Shown: positions 29,831 to 38,759 of the stretch, in pieces
How positions within the stretch are numbered: the stretch's first letter is position 1
Layout of the letters: each line of letters opens with the position of its first letter
NCBI RefSeq assembly: GCF_002127265.1
Contig: NZ_NFUU01000001.1
Location: 1,674,001-1,738,000 of the forward strand
Source: Hydrogenophaga sp. IBVHS1
GTDB lineage: Bacteria; Pseudomonadota; Gammaproteobacteria; Burkholderiales; Burkholderiaceae_C
Length of the DNA stretch: 64,000 bases
Reading direction: 5' to 3'
Notes under the pieces: model-generated
What the model was told of the DNA's origin: nothing
The model's database searches: none
The model's input: only the letters and a program-made list of their open reading frames with translations
Position numbers and translations under genes: made by a program

Positions 29831-30391
29831 ATGACCTTCCTTCAACACCCCGCTTTCCAGAGCCTCGTGCTGCCCGTTCTGCTTGCACTGGCAGCCATCG
29901 CGCTGCTTCGGCTGCTCGGTGAACGCTGGTCGTCACTGGGCGCCGCGTTGGGCCTGCTGCTCGCCCTGGCGGTGTGGCCTGGCTTCGACTGGCCCGCCAG
30001 CTCTCGCGCACAAACCATTCCCTGGGTGGTGTTGGCGGGGCTGCTCGCTGCAGCGCTTGCAGTGGGCCTGAACGCACCTGGTACAAAGCCACTGCGTCGC
30101 GGAAGCGGCCTGCTGACCATGGCGCTTGTTACCGTGCTGGCGATCGCGCTGGCGGTGTGGGCCGGGCTCGGAGGCTCGTTGCTGCTGGCGCAGCTTGCGC
30201 TCATGGTGGCCAGCGTGGCCGGCGTGGCCTGCCTGTGGGCTTGGCGCTCCGCGTCCGTTGTCCCTGTCGCGCTGCTGCCGCTGGTGCTGGCCGGGCTGAC
30301 CATTGCCTTTGCGCAGGGCTCGCAGGCACCCGCTAGCCCGGAAGGCGGAGCCGACCGGGACGACCCCTACTACACCCCGAAGTGGAAATGA
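29831..30391 (+). CDS. Small uncharacterised integral membrane protein
   Basis: 186 aa, six predicted helices and a short polar C-terminus (PEGGADRDDPYYTPKWK). Not assigned to a family. The start ATG at 29831 (MTFLQHPAFQSLV) precedes the first helix directly. It lies between divergent paiB and the RibD-like gene. Low-complexity Leu/Ala content makes homology by eye meaningless, so no function is offered. A weak GC hairpin follows the stop at 30400-30420 (GCCCC/GGGGC). Confidence 0.75.
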   Translation: MTFLQHPAFQSLVLPVLLALAAIALLRLLGERWSSLGAALGLLLALAVWPGFDWPASSRAQTIPWVVLAGLLAAALAVGLNAPGTKPLRRGSGLLTMALVTVLAIALAVWAGLGGSLLLAQLALMVASVAGVACLWAWRSASVVPVALLPLVLAGLTIAFAQGSQAPASPEGGADRDDPYYTPKWK

Positions 30392-30469
30392 ATCCCCGAG
30401 CCCCGAGCGATTTCTGGGGCCTTTCCGGGCATTTGGCTGGCACCCGAAGTGCGATGAGATGATGCGCCC

Positions 30470-31393
30470 ATGCCGACACTCGCGCTGCACTCCTCCCCAC
30501 CCGAGGCCGCCAACGACCGGGTCACAGACATCCCGGCCGACTGGCCGCTGATCTGGCAGCAATTGCTGCAGGCGCGCGATGGAATCGCGACGCCGCGCCT
30601 GCGCCACTCCGTGGAAGGCGGCTGGTCAATGAAGGGCGATTGCAGTGCGCGCGCCGAGGCCTTGTTCAGAATTTACAAACCGTTGCTCGATGCCCGCGAG
30701 CGGCGGCGCCAGCACCAGGAGGCGAGTCCCTGGGTGGTGGCCCAGCTCGGGCAGAGCCTGGACGGTTTCGTGGCCACGGCCACCGGCGATTCCTACTATG
30801 TGAACGGGGCCCACGGCCTGCTGCACCTGCACCGATTGCGCGCACTCTGCGATGCGGTGGTGGTGGGTGCGGGCACGGTGGCCACCGACAACCCGCAACT
30901 CACGACGCGTCGTGTGCCAGGGCCACAGCCGATGCGCGTGGTGATGGATCCTCACGCTCGGCTCGATGGTCGCTCTCGCGTGTTTCGCGACGACCAGTCG
31001 CCCAGCCTGTGGGTGTGCGACACCCGCTACGCGGACACAGCACGCGAACGCCTGCAGGACGCCCCGGCCTCGGCGCAGGTGCTGGCGGTGGATGGGCTGC
31101 TGGACCCGCGCAACCCCACCGCCTGCTACCGCGCCGAGCGCGCCGTGGAGGCCCTCAGCCATCACGGTCAGCGGGTGCTGTTCGTGGAGGGCGGAGGTGT
31201 CACTGTGTCGCGCTTCTTTGGCGCTCGCGCCCTTGATCGGCTGCACCTGGTGGTGGCGCCGGTGCTGATTGGCAATGGCCGTCGCGGTCTGCAGGTGCCC
31301 GCCCGCGACGTGATGGTGGAATGCCCTCGCCCACCGGCACGCACGCTGCGCCTGGGCGACGACATGCTCTGGGACCTGGATTTGCGCAGCTAA
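30470..31393 (+). CDS. RibD C-terminal-type (dihydrofolate-reductase fold) pyrimidine reductase homologue
   Basis: 307 aa. The first about 90 residues are a poorly conserved leader. From WVVAQLGQSLDGFVATATGDSYYVNG onward it is the RibD/HTP reductase domain: LHRLRALCDAVVVGAGTVATDNP, MRVVMDPHARLDGRSRVFRD and LFVEGGGVTVSRFF are family blocks that bind NADPH and the ribityl-pyrimidine or a pterin. No deaminase domain is attached, so this is not the housekeeping RibD. It faces the pterin-type operon and its end overlaps the methyltransferase gene by 4 bp, which suggests common use. Confidence 0.9.
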   Translation: MPTLALHSSPPEAANDRVTDIPADWPLIWQQLLQARDGIATPRLRHSVEGGWSMKGDCSARAEALFRIYKPLLDARERRRQHQEASPWVVAQLGQSLDGFVATATGDSYYVNGAHGLLHLHRLRALCDAVVVGAGTVATDNPQLTTRRVPGPQPMRVVMDPHARLDGRSRVFRDDQSPSLWVCDTRYADTARERLQDAPASAQVLAVDGLLDPRNPTACYRAERAVEALSHHGQRVLFVEGGGVTVSRFFGARALDRLHLVVAPVLIGNGRRGLQVPARDVMVECPRPPARTLRLGDDMLWDLDLRS

Positions 31394-32214
31394 CGCGGCC
31401 AGGCCAGCACGTCGACATGGCCCACGCGCAGCCGGGTCGTCGTTGCCAGGTCCCGTCGACGCGCCTGCCAGCCGCGCACAGCAGCGGCCTGGCCCGCGTC
31501 CTGCTCCACGGCGGCGTCGGCCATGCCATCGATCAGGCTCTTCAGCAAGTACGGGCCGGCGGCATCCCGAAGGCCATTCACCCGCCAGTCGCTGCGCGCT
31601 TGCACAACGCTGTAGCCTGCCTTGCGCAGGGCCGGCAGCAGTGTGTTCGCGGCTTGGGCACCCAGCGCAGAGCCCAAACCCTTGTCGCGCCGCTGGTGCC
31701 CCGCGAACAGCGCGGCCACCTCCTCATCCAGCGGGTCGCGGGGTTGCCAAAGGTGGCGCCCGTCGACACTGAGCGCGAGCAGCAGCGGCACGCGCGCCGA
31801 GGCGCAGGCGGCCACGAGGCGTTGCAGCCACGCGGTGCCCACGAGGTCGAGCAGCGCCGAGGCGGTTACAAGGTGGGCGGCGTGCCAGGGCAGTGTTTCG
31901 AGCGAGGCCATGAGGTCGAGCCGCTGACGAAGGATGGCGACGCCGCTTGCCGGATCGGGCACGCGGCGAAGCAAGGAATCGTCGTGATCCACCATCAGCC
32001 ATTCCTGCGGACCTTGCAGGTGCGGTGACAACCAGCGCTGGTTGGCACCTGTGCCACAGGCGAGGTCGATCACACGCCACGGGGTGCCCGCTGGAGGACG
32101 CAGCGCGTCCAGCCGGGCGCCGAGTCGCAGGCGGACCGCCGCTTCTGCCCGGGCGGCGGCGTCGAAGGGTTCGCGCAGGCTCAGCCAGTCGGCGCTGAAG
32201 GTCTCAGTGCTCAT
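31390..32214 (-). CDS. Class I SAM-dependent methyltransferase of pterin-type cluster
   Basis: 274 aa. Motif I is VIDLACGTGANQRWL (residues about 48-62), followed by MVDHDDSLL for the acidic SAM-ribose contact and HLVTASALLDLV as motif II/post-I region. N- or O-methylation target unknown. It overlaps the upstream glycosyltransferase by 4 bp (ATGA), so translation is coupled, and it is the last gene of the four-gene minus-strand operon. Codon use is like the rest of the cluster, arguing against recent import of this gene alone. Confidence 0.9.
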   Translation of the reverse strand: MSTETFSADWLSLREPFDAAARAEAAVRLRLGARLDALRPPAGTPWRVIDLACGTGANQRWLSPHLQGPQEWLMVDHDDSLLRRVPDPASGVAILRQRLDLMASLETLPWHAAHLVTASALLDLVGTAWLQRLVAACASARVPLLLALSVDGRHLWQPRDPLDEEVAALFAGHQRRDKGLGSALGAQAANTLLPALRKAGYSVVQARSDWRVNGLRDAAGPYLLKSLIDGMADAAVEQDAGQAAAVRGWQARRRDLATTTRLRVGHVDVLAWPR

Positions 32215-33257
32215 GTCAGTTGCTCCAGCACGCGGGCAAAAGCTGAAGCTTGCCGGGGCCAGTCCGGCAAATCCTGCGCCGCCGCGCGGGCACCGGCCGC
32301 GAGCCGTTCGCGCAGGGCGCCGTCGGTGATGACACGGCCCAGCGCAGTGCGCAAGGCAGCGGCGTCGCCCGCATTCACATGCAGCCCCGCTTGCGCTGGC
32401 AGCGTGTGCGCCAGCGCGCCTGCGTTCGTGGCCACCACAGGCAGCCCGTGGGCCAGCGCCTCGGCCACCACCATGCCGTATCCCTCATGCAGTGAAGGCA
32501 ACACGAACACATCGGCCTCGGCGTACCGTGCCTGCAGGGCGGCGTCATCGAGTTCGCCGTGCCAGTGCACGCGCGCACCGAGTGGCTGCGCCTGGGCCAT
32601 CAGTGCCGCTGCGGTTTCGGGGTCGCGCTCGGGGCTGCCCACGTTGTGCAGTTCCCATGGCGCATCGCAAAGGCCGGCTAGCGCTTGCAGCAACACCTTG
32701 TGCCCCTTGCGCGGGGTCAGCGTGGCAACGCAGAGAAGTCGCACCGGGCCAGGCGACCGCGTTTGTGGTGGGCGCGGTGGCACGGGATCGGTGCCGGGCT
32801 CCACCACGGCGATGCGCCGCGCCTCTACACCCATCGACATGAGGTCGTCCACGGTGACGCGGCCCGACGCCACCACCATTCGCGCCAACTGCAAGGCATC
32901 GATTTCGGCCAGCCTCAGGCGTGTTCGGGCAGCATCGTCCAGCCCGGTTTCTCTGTACAGCGGGTGATGCACGAGCGCCACCCAGCGCAGGCGCGCGGCG
33001 TGTGGCCGGATCTCATCAGCCAGCACCGCGTAGGCCAGGCCGTCGGCCAGCACCAGCGTGTCGTCGGCCAGCGCGGAAAAAACCGCGGCGGCTGCCTCGC
33101 GCGCAGCGCCGTCGGGCTCGGGCCAGTTGCCGGCCAGCTGACGCACATCCACAGACCACCCCGTCTGGCGCAGCTCGCTCGAGAGCCGGCGGTCGTAACC
33201 GTAGCCACCGGTGCGCACGTTCCAGTCGCCCGGAACGAGAAAGACGAAGGATTTCAT
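32211..33257 (-). CDS. GT4-family glycosyltransferase of pterin-type cluster
   Basis: 348 aa. N-terminal [25 protein letters not shown] is a GT-B acceptor-domain start with the TGGYGYDR motif, where most GT4 have a GGAE-like loop. In the donor domain [35 protein letters not shown] (the E-x7-E motif) and [10 protein letters not shown] are intact, so a nucleotide-sugar is probably used with retention. Overlaps the next gene by 4 bp at both ends (upstream PTPS-like and downstream methyltransferase), a tightly coupled operon. Confidence 0.9.
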   Translation of the reverse strand: MKSFVFLVPGDWNVRTGGYGYDRRLSSELRQTGWSVDVRQLAGNWPEPDGAAREAAAAVFSALADDTLVLADGLAYAVLADEIRPHAARLRWVALVHHPLYRETGLDDAARTRLRLAEIDALQLARMVVASGRVTVDDLMSMGVEARRIAVVEPGTDPVPPRPPQTRSPGPVRLLCVATLTPRKGHKVLLQALAGLCDAPWELHNVGSPERDPETAAALMAQAQPLGARVHWHGELDDAALQARYAEADVFVLPSLHEGYGMVVAEALAHGLPVVATNAGALAHTLPAQAGLHVNAGDAAALRTALGRVITDGALRERLAAGARAAAQDLPDWPRQASAFARVLEQLT

Positions 33258-33685
33258 GCCGGGTGCGCAGGCAGCTTCCCCTCGTACGCCGCCCAGGCCA
33301 CGTGCGATTCGTGCAGCGTCACGCGCATCTGCCCCAGCCCTGGCCCTTGCGCGGTGGGCAGCGCCTGCGCGCCCATGGCGCCGGTGGCAATGCGCGCAGC
33401 GACGCGGTCGAATATGACGCGCGCCAGAAACTCGGTGGTGGTGTTGCGCCCTTTGAACTCGGGCGCTTCGTCGAGGTTGCGGAAGTTGAGTGCCGCCAGC
33501 TCCTCACGCAGCACCTGCGTAGCAAGCCCGATGTCGACCACGATGCCGTCGGCATCCAGCGCCTCGCGGCGCATTTCGAGGTCCACCACATAGGTGGCGC
33601 CGTGCATGCGCTGCGCGGGCCCGAAAACCGCGCCCTGGAAGCTGTGGGCGATCATGAAATGGTCTCTGACGTTGACGGCGTACAT
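33254..33685 (-). CDS. Divergent 6-pyruvoyl-tetrahydropterin synthase / QueD homologue with altered active site
   Basis: 143 aa from the ATG giving [16 protein letters not shown]; an upstream Met (33718) overlaps the dehydrogenase end and is less likely. The T-fold pattern of QueD is recognisable: [24 protein letters not shown] and the pterin-anchoring Glu126 in LHESH. Against E. coli QueD, the first zinc His aligns with His14, the second with His28, but the third is Ala30; the catalytic Cys position holds Ala24; and the LDHH motif (Asp-His of the relay) reads LNFRNLDE. So substrate anchoring is kept while the canonical catalytic residues are gone. Confidence 0.82.
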   Translation of the reverse strand: MYAVNVRDHFMIAHSFQGAVFGPAQRMHGATYVVDLEMRREALDADGIVVDIGLATQVLREELAALNFRNLDEAPEFKGRNTTTEFLARVIFDRVAARIATGAMGAQALPTAQGPGLGQMRVTLHESHVAWAAYEGKLPAHPA

Positions 33686-33701
33686 CGTTGTTCTCTCTTT
33701 C

Positions 33702-34703
33702 TCAGTCTGGGAAATCAATGCGGTGACACAGCGTTTGTGGGGCGGTGGGACCGGCCAGCCGGGCCAGCACCTCGGGCAATTGATTGAACGGCGCGCTGTC
33801 AGTGATCAGGCGATCCAGCACGGGATCGGTGAGCAGGGAAAGCGCCAGCGCGAGCCGCCTGCGGTGGCTCCAGCGCCCCCGCTGTGCCGGTGCCACATGG
33901 CCCACTTGCGAGCTCTTGAGCGTGAGGCGTTGCGAATGGAAGGCTTCGCCCAACGGCACGCTCACTGCGCGGCTGCCGTACCAGCTGAGTTCCAGCACCG
34001 TGGCCTCAAAGGCCGCCAGGCGCAGCGCAGTGGCGAGCCCCGCAGCCTGACCACTGGTGTGAAACAACCATTCAACCCCGGTGCGAGCGTCGCCGGGAAG
34101 GCTGAAGCTGGCGCCCAACGCCTGCGCCAGCGCTGCGCGTGAGGGCTCGGTGTCGATCACCTGCACCTCGCAGCCAGGCAGGCGCGCGGCCAGCCAGGCC
34201 ACAAGCAGGCCCACGGTGCCACCTCCCACCACGGCGATCCGATCGCCCAGGCCCGGTGCAGCATCCCAGAGCGCGTTGAGCGCGGTTTCCATCTGTGCAG
34301 CGAGCACAGCACGCGCGGCCGGTACACCCTCGGGCAGCGTAACGACGGCGTCCGCGTTTACCTGGTAGCGCGTCTGGTGCGGGTAAAGGCAGAACACGGT
34401 GCGGCCAAGCAGGTCTGCCGGGCCAGCTTCGACCACGCCGACGTTCACATAACCGTACTTGACGGGGCCGGGAAAATCGCCTGCCTGAAAGGGAGCCCGC
34501 ATGCGCTGCCATTCGCTCGGAGGCACCTCGCCGCGAAACACCAGCCCTTCGGTACCCCGGCTCACCGCCGTGTGCAGCGTGCGCACCCGGACATCGCCTT
34601 GTGCCAGTGGCGGCAGGGTTTCGTGGCGGATCTCGGCCTGGCCGGGTGAGACGACCCAGCAGGCCTGCGCGGCCACCAATGGTTGATCAGATTGGAAGGA
34701 CAT
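33702..34703 (-). CDS. Medium-chain dehydrogenase (MDR) without canonical zinc cysteine, first gene of pterin-type operon
   Basis: 333 aa. The Rossmann motif is [32 protein letters not shown]. In place of the usual Cys-x-x-D catalytic zinc motif it has [17 protein letters not shown], the SxGTE form seen in BchC-like and related MDR proteins. [13 protein letters not shown] and [13 protein letters not shown] fit the same subgroup. Likely oxidises or reduces a hydroxyl on the pathway product. It starts 89 bp from the CDP-alcohol transferase gene on the other strand. Confidence 0.87.
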   Translation of the reverse strand: MSFQSDQPLVAAQACWVVSPGQAEIRHETLPPLAQGDVRVRTLHTAVSRGTEGLVFRGEVPPSEWQRMRAPFQAGDFPGPVKYGYVNVGVVEAGPADLLGRTVFCLYPHQTRYQVNADAVVTLPEGVPAARAVLAAQMETALNALWDAAPGLGDRIAVVGGGTVGLLVAWLAARLPGCEVQVIDTEPSRAALAQALGASFSLPGDARTGVEWLFHTSGQAAGLATALRLAAFEATVLELSWYGSRAVSVPLGEAFHSQRLTLKSSQVGHVAPAQRGRWSHRRRLALALSLLTDPVLDRLITDSAPFNQLPEVLARLAGPTAPQTLCHRIDFPD

Positions 34704-34792
34704 GAACGAAATGGGGAATGGTGAATCCGACGGGCTGTGCGTGCCATGATCCCGCCAGCCCTCCGTCCACCTGCTTCTGACGCCTGCATCTT
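34704..34792. promoter_or_regulatory. Divergent promoter region of pterin-type cluster
   Basis: The 89 bp between the minus-strand dehydrogenase operon and the plus-strand CDP-alcohol transferase operon must hold both promoters. I see no strong hexamers or inverted repeats; the sharing itself is the evidence. Confidence 0.4.
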
Positions 34793-35572
34793 ATGTCGCA
34801 GCCAATAACCCCCAACCACGCTGTCACGCTCGCTGGCGCGGAGCGGTCTGCGCTGAGAGCGGACGCCGCAAGGTCCCTGGGCGCCGCCCTGGCGCTCTCG
34901 GCTGTGGCTGCCGTGGCGTTGGGCGCCGCCGGTGGGTTGGGAACAGATTTTTCACTCAAGACCTTGATGCTTTTCGGCGTGCTCCTCTGGCTGGTGTGGC
35001 ACAGCCTTTTTGGCCCCGGGCAAGCGCGCCACCCGCATGGCCGCTTCGGCAGTGCCAACCGCGTCACCCTGCTGCGGCTGGGGGTGTGTGCGCTGCTTGC
35101 CGCGTTGCTCGGCGAGCAGTTGCCCTCCCTGGCCTGGTGGGCGGTGGTGGTGCTGGCCAGCGCCACCGCGCTGCTCGATGCGGTGGACGGCCCGCTGGCC
35201 CGACGCAGCGGCCTCGCCAGCGACTTCGGCGCGCGCTTCGACATGGAAACCGACGCCTTCTTCACACTGGTGCTGTGCGCGCTGGTTTGGCAGGCCGGCC
35301 AGGCTGGCGTCTGGGTACTGGCCAGCGGCCTCATGCGATACGCCTTCGTCGCGCTGGCAAAGGTGTGGCCCTGGCTGAACGGCGCGCTGCCGCCGAACCG
35401 GCGTCGGCAGACGGTGTGTGTGGTGCAGATCACCACGCTGATCGTCTGCCTTGGACCCATCGTGCCGCCGCTGTTCGCGTCGGCGCTGGCGGCCATCGGC
35501 CTGGCGCTCCTCACGCTGTCCTTCGCCATCGACATCCGGTTCCTGCACCGCGCTCAATCCAAGGAGATCTGA
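34793..35572 (+). CDS. CDP-alcohol phosphatidyltransferase family membrane enzyme
   Basis: 259 aa, about six helices. The CDP-alcohol motif DGxxARx8Gx3Dx3D is complete in DAVDGPLARRSG then SDFGARFDMETD, so metal binding and catalysis should work. N-terminus (residues 1-35) is a polar leader. It transfers a CDP-activated alcohol or diacylglycerol group to an acceptor alcohol, forming a phosphodiester, in the inner membrane. Start ATG at 34793; 3-bp gap to the YceI gene, whose AAGGAG site lies within its last codons. Confidence 0.9.
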   Translation: MSQPITPNHAVTLAGAERSALRADAARSLGAALALSAVAAVALGAAGGLGTDFSLKTLMLFGVLLWLVWHSLFGPGQARHPHGRFGSANRVTLLRLGVCALLAALLGEQLPSLAWWAVVVLASATALLDAVDGPLARRSGLASDFGARFDMETDAFFTLVLCALVWQAGQAGVWVLASGLMRYAFVALAKVWPWLNGALPPNRRRQTVCVVQITTLIVCLGPIVPPLFASALAAIGLALLTLSFAIDIRFLHRAQSKEI

Positions 35573-35575
35573 ACC

Positions 35576-36175
35576 ATGCGACGTTTCCTGCTGCCCGCCC
35601 TCACCCTCTGTGCCGCCCTGCTGGCCACCGCGCCCGCGCAGGCCCAGGCCGCCCGCTACGAGATCGATCCCGATCACCTCACGGTCGCCTTTCTGGTCGA
35701 CCACATTGGCTACGCCAAAGTGCTCGGCATGTTCCGCTCGGCGCGTGGCAGCTACCGGTTCGACGAAGCCACGGCCACGCTCTCCGAGGTGCGCATCGAG
35801 GTGGAAACCGCCAGCGTGTTCAGCAACCAGCGAAAGCGGGATGACCACCTCAAAGGCCCCGATTTTCTGAACAGTGGCGAATTCCCCCGCATGGTGTTCA
35901 CCGCCGCTGCGGCCAGGCGCACCAGCGAGCGCACCTTCGACATCACCGGTGAGCTCGAACTGCTGGGCAAGAAGCAGCCGCTCACGCTGCAGGCCACCTG
36001 GAACAAGAGTGCGGAATCGCCCTTGGGGGGGCCCGGTGGCAAGCCGTATGTGATGGGGGTTTCGGCGCGAGGCAGCTTCAAGCGCAGCACCTTCGGCATG
36101 AACTACGCCGTGGCCAATGGCTGGGTGGGTGACGAAGTGCCGCTGATCATCGAATTCGAGGCCATTCGCAAGTGA
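35576..36175 (+). CDS. YceI-family periplasmic lipid-binding protein
   Basis: 199 aa. Signal peptide MRRFLLPALTLCAALLATAP then AQAQAARYEI, with cleavage after AQA. YEIDPDHLTVAFLVDHIGYAKVLGMF and the repeated lipocalin-like beta strands (RKRDDHLKGPDFLNSGEFPRMVFT, TFDITGELELLGKKQPLTL) are the YceI signature; this fold carries an isoprenoid or other long lipid chain in its barrel. Its gene lies between two membrane enzymes in an operon, so a lipid carrier for their product is a reasonable guess. Confidence 0.9.
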   Translation: MRRFLLPALTLCAALLATAPAQAQAARYEIDPDHLTVAFLVDHIGYAKVLGMFRSARGSYRFDEATATLSEVRIEVETASVFSNQRKRDDHLKGPDFLNSGEFPRMVFTAAAARRTSERTFDITGELELLGKKQPLTLQATWNKSAESPLGGPGGKPYVMGVSARGSFKRSTFGMNYAVANGWVGDEVPLIIEFEAIRK

Positions 36176-37890
36176 GTGCGGCGCAGGCACCGCGCTCCGC
36201 CATCGCCTGGGGCCTGCGCTTTGGGCTCGCCCTTGCGTTGCTCAACACGCTGCTGACGTTCGAGAACCGCTGGCCGGGTTTTGGCGTGCTCTACATGCCG
36301 CGCCTCTCGTTCGAGCTGTGCCTGATGGTGGTGGCGCTCATGGCCTGGGTAGGCTGGCGAGGTGACATCAGCCGCCGCAGTGCCGGTGCGCTTGCCGTGG
36401 CCTTCCTGGTGCTTGTCTTCGTGCGCTACGCGAATGTGACCGCGCCCGCCGTGCTGGGGCGGCCGGTCAACCTGTACTGGGATGGCCGCCACACCCTCGA
36501 ACTGCTGAGCGCGGCCGGCCATGTGCTGCCCGTATGGCAGGTCGTTACGGCACTGCTGGCGCTGATGGTCGGTTTGCCGGCGTTGTGGTGGTTGGTGCGT
36601 GCATCCTTCCTGTCGCTTGCAGCGTGCGTTTCCTGGCCGCGCGCGCGCCCCGGGCTGCTGGCCGCAACTGGCGCACTCACCGTCAGCTTTGCCGCCTATG
36701 TGCCGGATTCGCGCGATACGCGCTGGTTCTTTTCGTTGCCCATCACGCCCACGCTCGTGCAGCAAGGTGCGTTGCTGGCTCGGGCATGGCTGCCGGGCCA
36801 GCGCCATGCCGCTTTGAGCGAGAGCCCGGCCTTTGCGGGCGACCTCTCCGGACTGGTGGGCGCGCAGGGGCCGGCTGATGTGCTGCTGGTCTTCGCCGAG
36901 TCCTATGGCGCCAGCACCTTCGATCAACCTGGCCAGGCGCTCGCGCTGCGGCCTTCACGCGACCAGATGGCGGATGCCATTCAAGCAAGCGGCCGTGCCG
37001 TGGTCTCGGCACGCGTGGTGGCGCCCACCTTCGGCGGCGCATCATGGCTGTCGCACGCAGCCTTGCTCTCGGGCGTGGACACCACCGACCCGGCAGACCA
37101 CGACTTGCTGCTCACCAGCCAGCGGCCTACCCTAGTGAGCCATTTCACGCGGCATGGTTACCGCACGGTTGGCTGGATGCCGGGTTTGAAGCGCCCTTGG
37201 CCCGAGGGCTCGTTCTATGGCTTCGAGCGCCTGGCCGACGACCCGCGCCTGGGCTACCGGGGGCCGGATTTTGGTTTCTGGCGCATTCCGGATCAGGCCG
37301 CCATGGCTCTGCTGCACACGCAGGAACTGGACCGCAGGGCACCCGAGCACGACCAGCGCCCAAGGTTTGCCGTGTTTCCCACCACCAGCACCCATGCGCC
37401 GTTTCACCCGCTGGCACCCCTGGTGAATGACTGGTCGACCCTGACCGGGCCCCAAGCCTACAGCGCGGATATGGCCCGCACTGCGCTGGCTGCGCCTGTC
37501 AGTGTGACGCAGACCAAGTTGCGGTATCTGGAGAGTCTGCGCTACCAGAACAGCTGGATGGCCGACTACCTGCGTCACCACGCCCCAAGGTCTCTGGTGA
37601 TGGTGGTCGTGGGCGACCATCAGGCGCCTGCCCTCGCGTCTGGCGCGGGCGCCTCGTGGGATGTGCCGGTGCATGTGATCAGCGACGATCCGGCACTGCT
37701 GCACCGCCTGATGGCGCGCGGCTTCGTGCCCGGCCTCGCGCCCGCCAACGCCTCTTTGGGGCCGATGACATGGCTGACCAAGGCGATGCTGGAGGTGTTT
37801 GACGCGGTGCCGGCCGGCAATTCTCCCCATGCAGAACACTTGGCGTCACCGCCGTCCAACGCCCACGCGAGAAGCACATCGGGTACGTGA
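36172..37890 (+). CDS. LtaS/sulfatase-type membrane phosphotransferase or hydrolase
   Basis: 572 aa. About five membrane helices (residues 10-175) are followed by an alkaline-phosphatase-fold domain. Metal and nucleophile positions: Glu243 in VFAESYG, a Thr or Ser in APTFGGASWLSH (Thr286 or Ser291), and GDHQ near the end. This architecture is that of LtaS, OpgB and lipid-A phosphoethanolamine transferases. It starts at GTG 36172, overlapping the YceI stop by 4 bp, so the operon is CDP-alcohol transferase, YceI, this enzyme. It probably moves a phospho-alcohol head group onto an envelope acceptor (inference). Confidence 0.85.
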   Translation: MSAAQAPRSAIAWGLRFGLALALLNTLLTFENRWPGFGVLYMPRLSFELCLMVVALMAWVGWRGDISRRSAGALAVAFLVLVFVRYANVTAPAVLGRPVNLYWDGRHTLELLSAAGHVLPVWQVVTALLALMVGLPALWWLVRASFLSLAACVSWPRARPGLLAATGALTVSFAAYVPDSRDTRWFFSLPITPTLVQQGALLARAWLPGQRHAALSESPAFAGDLSGLVGAQGPADVLLVFAESYGASTFDQPGQALALRPSRDQMADAIQASGRAVVSARVVAPTFGGASWLSHAALLSGVDTTDPADHDLLLTSQRPTLVSHFTRHGYRTVGWMPGLKRPWPEGSFYGFERLADDPRLGYRGPDFGFWRIPDQAAMALLHTQELDRRAPEHDQRPRFAVFPTTSTHAPFHPLAPLVNDWSTLTGPQAYSADMARTALAAPVSVTQTKLRYLESLRYQNSWMADYLRHHAPRSLVMVVVGDHQAPALASGAGASWDVPVHVISDDPALLHRLMARGFVPGLAPANASLGPMTWLTKAMLEVFDAVPAGNSPHAEHLASPPSNAHARSTSGT

Positions 37891-38019
37891 CGCGCTGACT
37901 TTGTGCTGAATTGCCCGAAGCCTTTGATTAAAAGATCAAAGCATCTCGACTGGCGTGAGTGATGCGGTCCGGCGCTGGCAGAATGAGGTTGCCAGATACT
38001 TTCAAGCAACGAGGTTTGC

Positions 38020-38727
38020 ATGACCGCCAGCGTGCTTCTTTACCACTCCATCAACGACCGAGCCGATTTGGTGGCCGGGGGGGCTGCATTGCCTGTTGCT
38101 CGATTCCAGGAGCACATGGAATTTCTGGCAAAAAGCGGTCGCGCCCTCGCCCGTACAGAAGCCTGTATGGATGACCGCGCAAAAGGAATCGTCGTCACAT
38201 TTGATGATGGAGACGCAGATACGTTTGAAACCGCGTTACCGATCCTGGAAAAATACCAGGTTCCGGCGACGGTTTTTGTATCGAGTTCGCTCCTTGATAC
38301 CGTTTGGGTTGACAACGGTTTGAAGCGAAAAATGATGTCCAAATCGCAGTTGAGGTTGTTGGCGGCCAGCCCCTTGATTGAAATTGGATCTCATGCGCAC
38401 CTGCACCAGTCGATGGTTGAGCGCCCGAAGTCGGATTTGCTTGCCGACCTGACGCTATCCAGACAGATTCTCGAAGATGTTGTGGATCGGCGAATCCGAT
38501 ATCTGGCTTATCCGCATGGATTGCACGACAAGACGGTAATGGATGTGGCCAAGCAGGCTGGGTTCGACGCAGGCTTCGGATGCACCGATGTTTGTGGCGG
38601 CAAGTTTGGCTTGCCGCGCATTGGCATATCGAGCAAAGACAGTTTGTCGAGATTGAAAGTCAAACTGCTGCCTGGTTATCGGCCGACGCTGGTCATGGCC
38701 AGGCGGATACTCACCAGATCATTCTGA
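38020..38727 (+). CDS. NodB-type polysaccharide deacetylase in low-GC islet
   Basis: 235 aa. TFDDGD (Asp62-Asp63) is motif 1 and GSHAHLHQSM (His125, His129) is motif 2, the metal triad of CE4 deacetylases; AYPHGLHDK is motif 3. No signal peptide, unlike the PgaB type, so it likely acts on a precursor or is anchored by another protein. GAGG-like site GAGG precedes the ATG. Its base composition (29 G/C in 60 bases counted at 38221) is well below neighbouring genes, a sign of recent transfer. Confidence 0.88.
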   Translation: MTASVLLYHSINDRADLVAGGAALPVARFQEHMEFLAKSGRALARTEACMDDRAKGIVVTFDDGDADTFETALPILEKYQVPATVFVSSSLLDTVWVDNGLKRKMMSKSQLRLLAASPLIEIGSHAHLHQSMVERPKSDLLADLTLSRQILEDVVDRRIRYLAYPHGLHDKTVMDVAKQAGFDAGFGCTDVCGGKFGLPRIGISSKDSLSRLKVKLLPGYRPTLVMARRILTRSF

Positions 38728-38759
38728 CTTCAGGCTCGATCGGGTGATTCTGCAGAGCG

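Noticed and set aside
30400..30420. GCCCC/GGGGC hairpin after the small membrane protein.
   Set aside because: Five-base stem and only three T after it; too weak for a terminator call.
37922..37941. CTTTGAT/ATCAAAG repeat before the deacetylase gene.
   Set aside because: Seven-base arms and no T run; might mark the islet edge but gives no clear signal.
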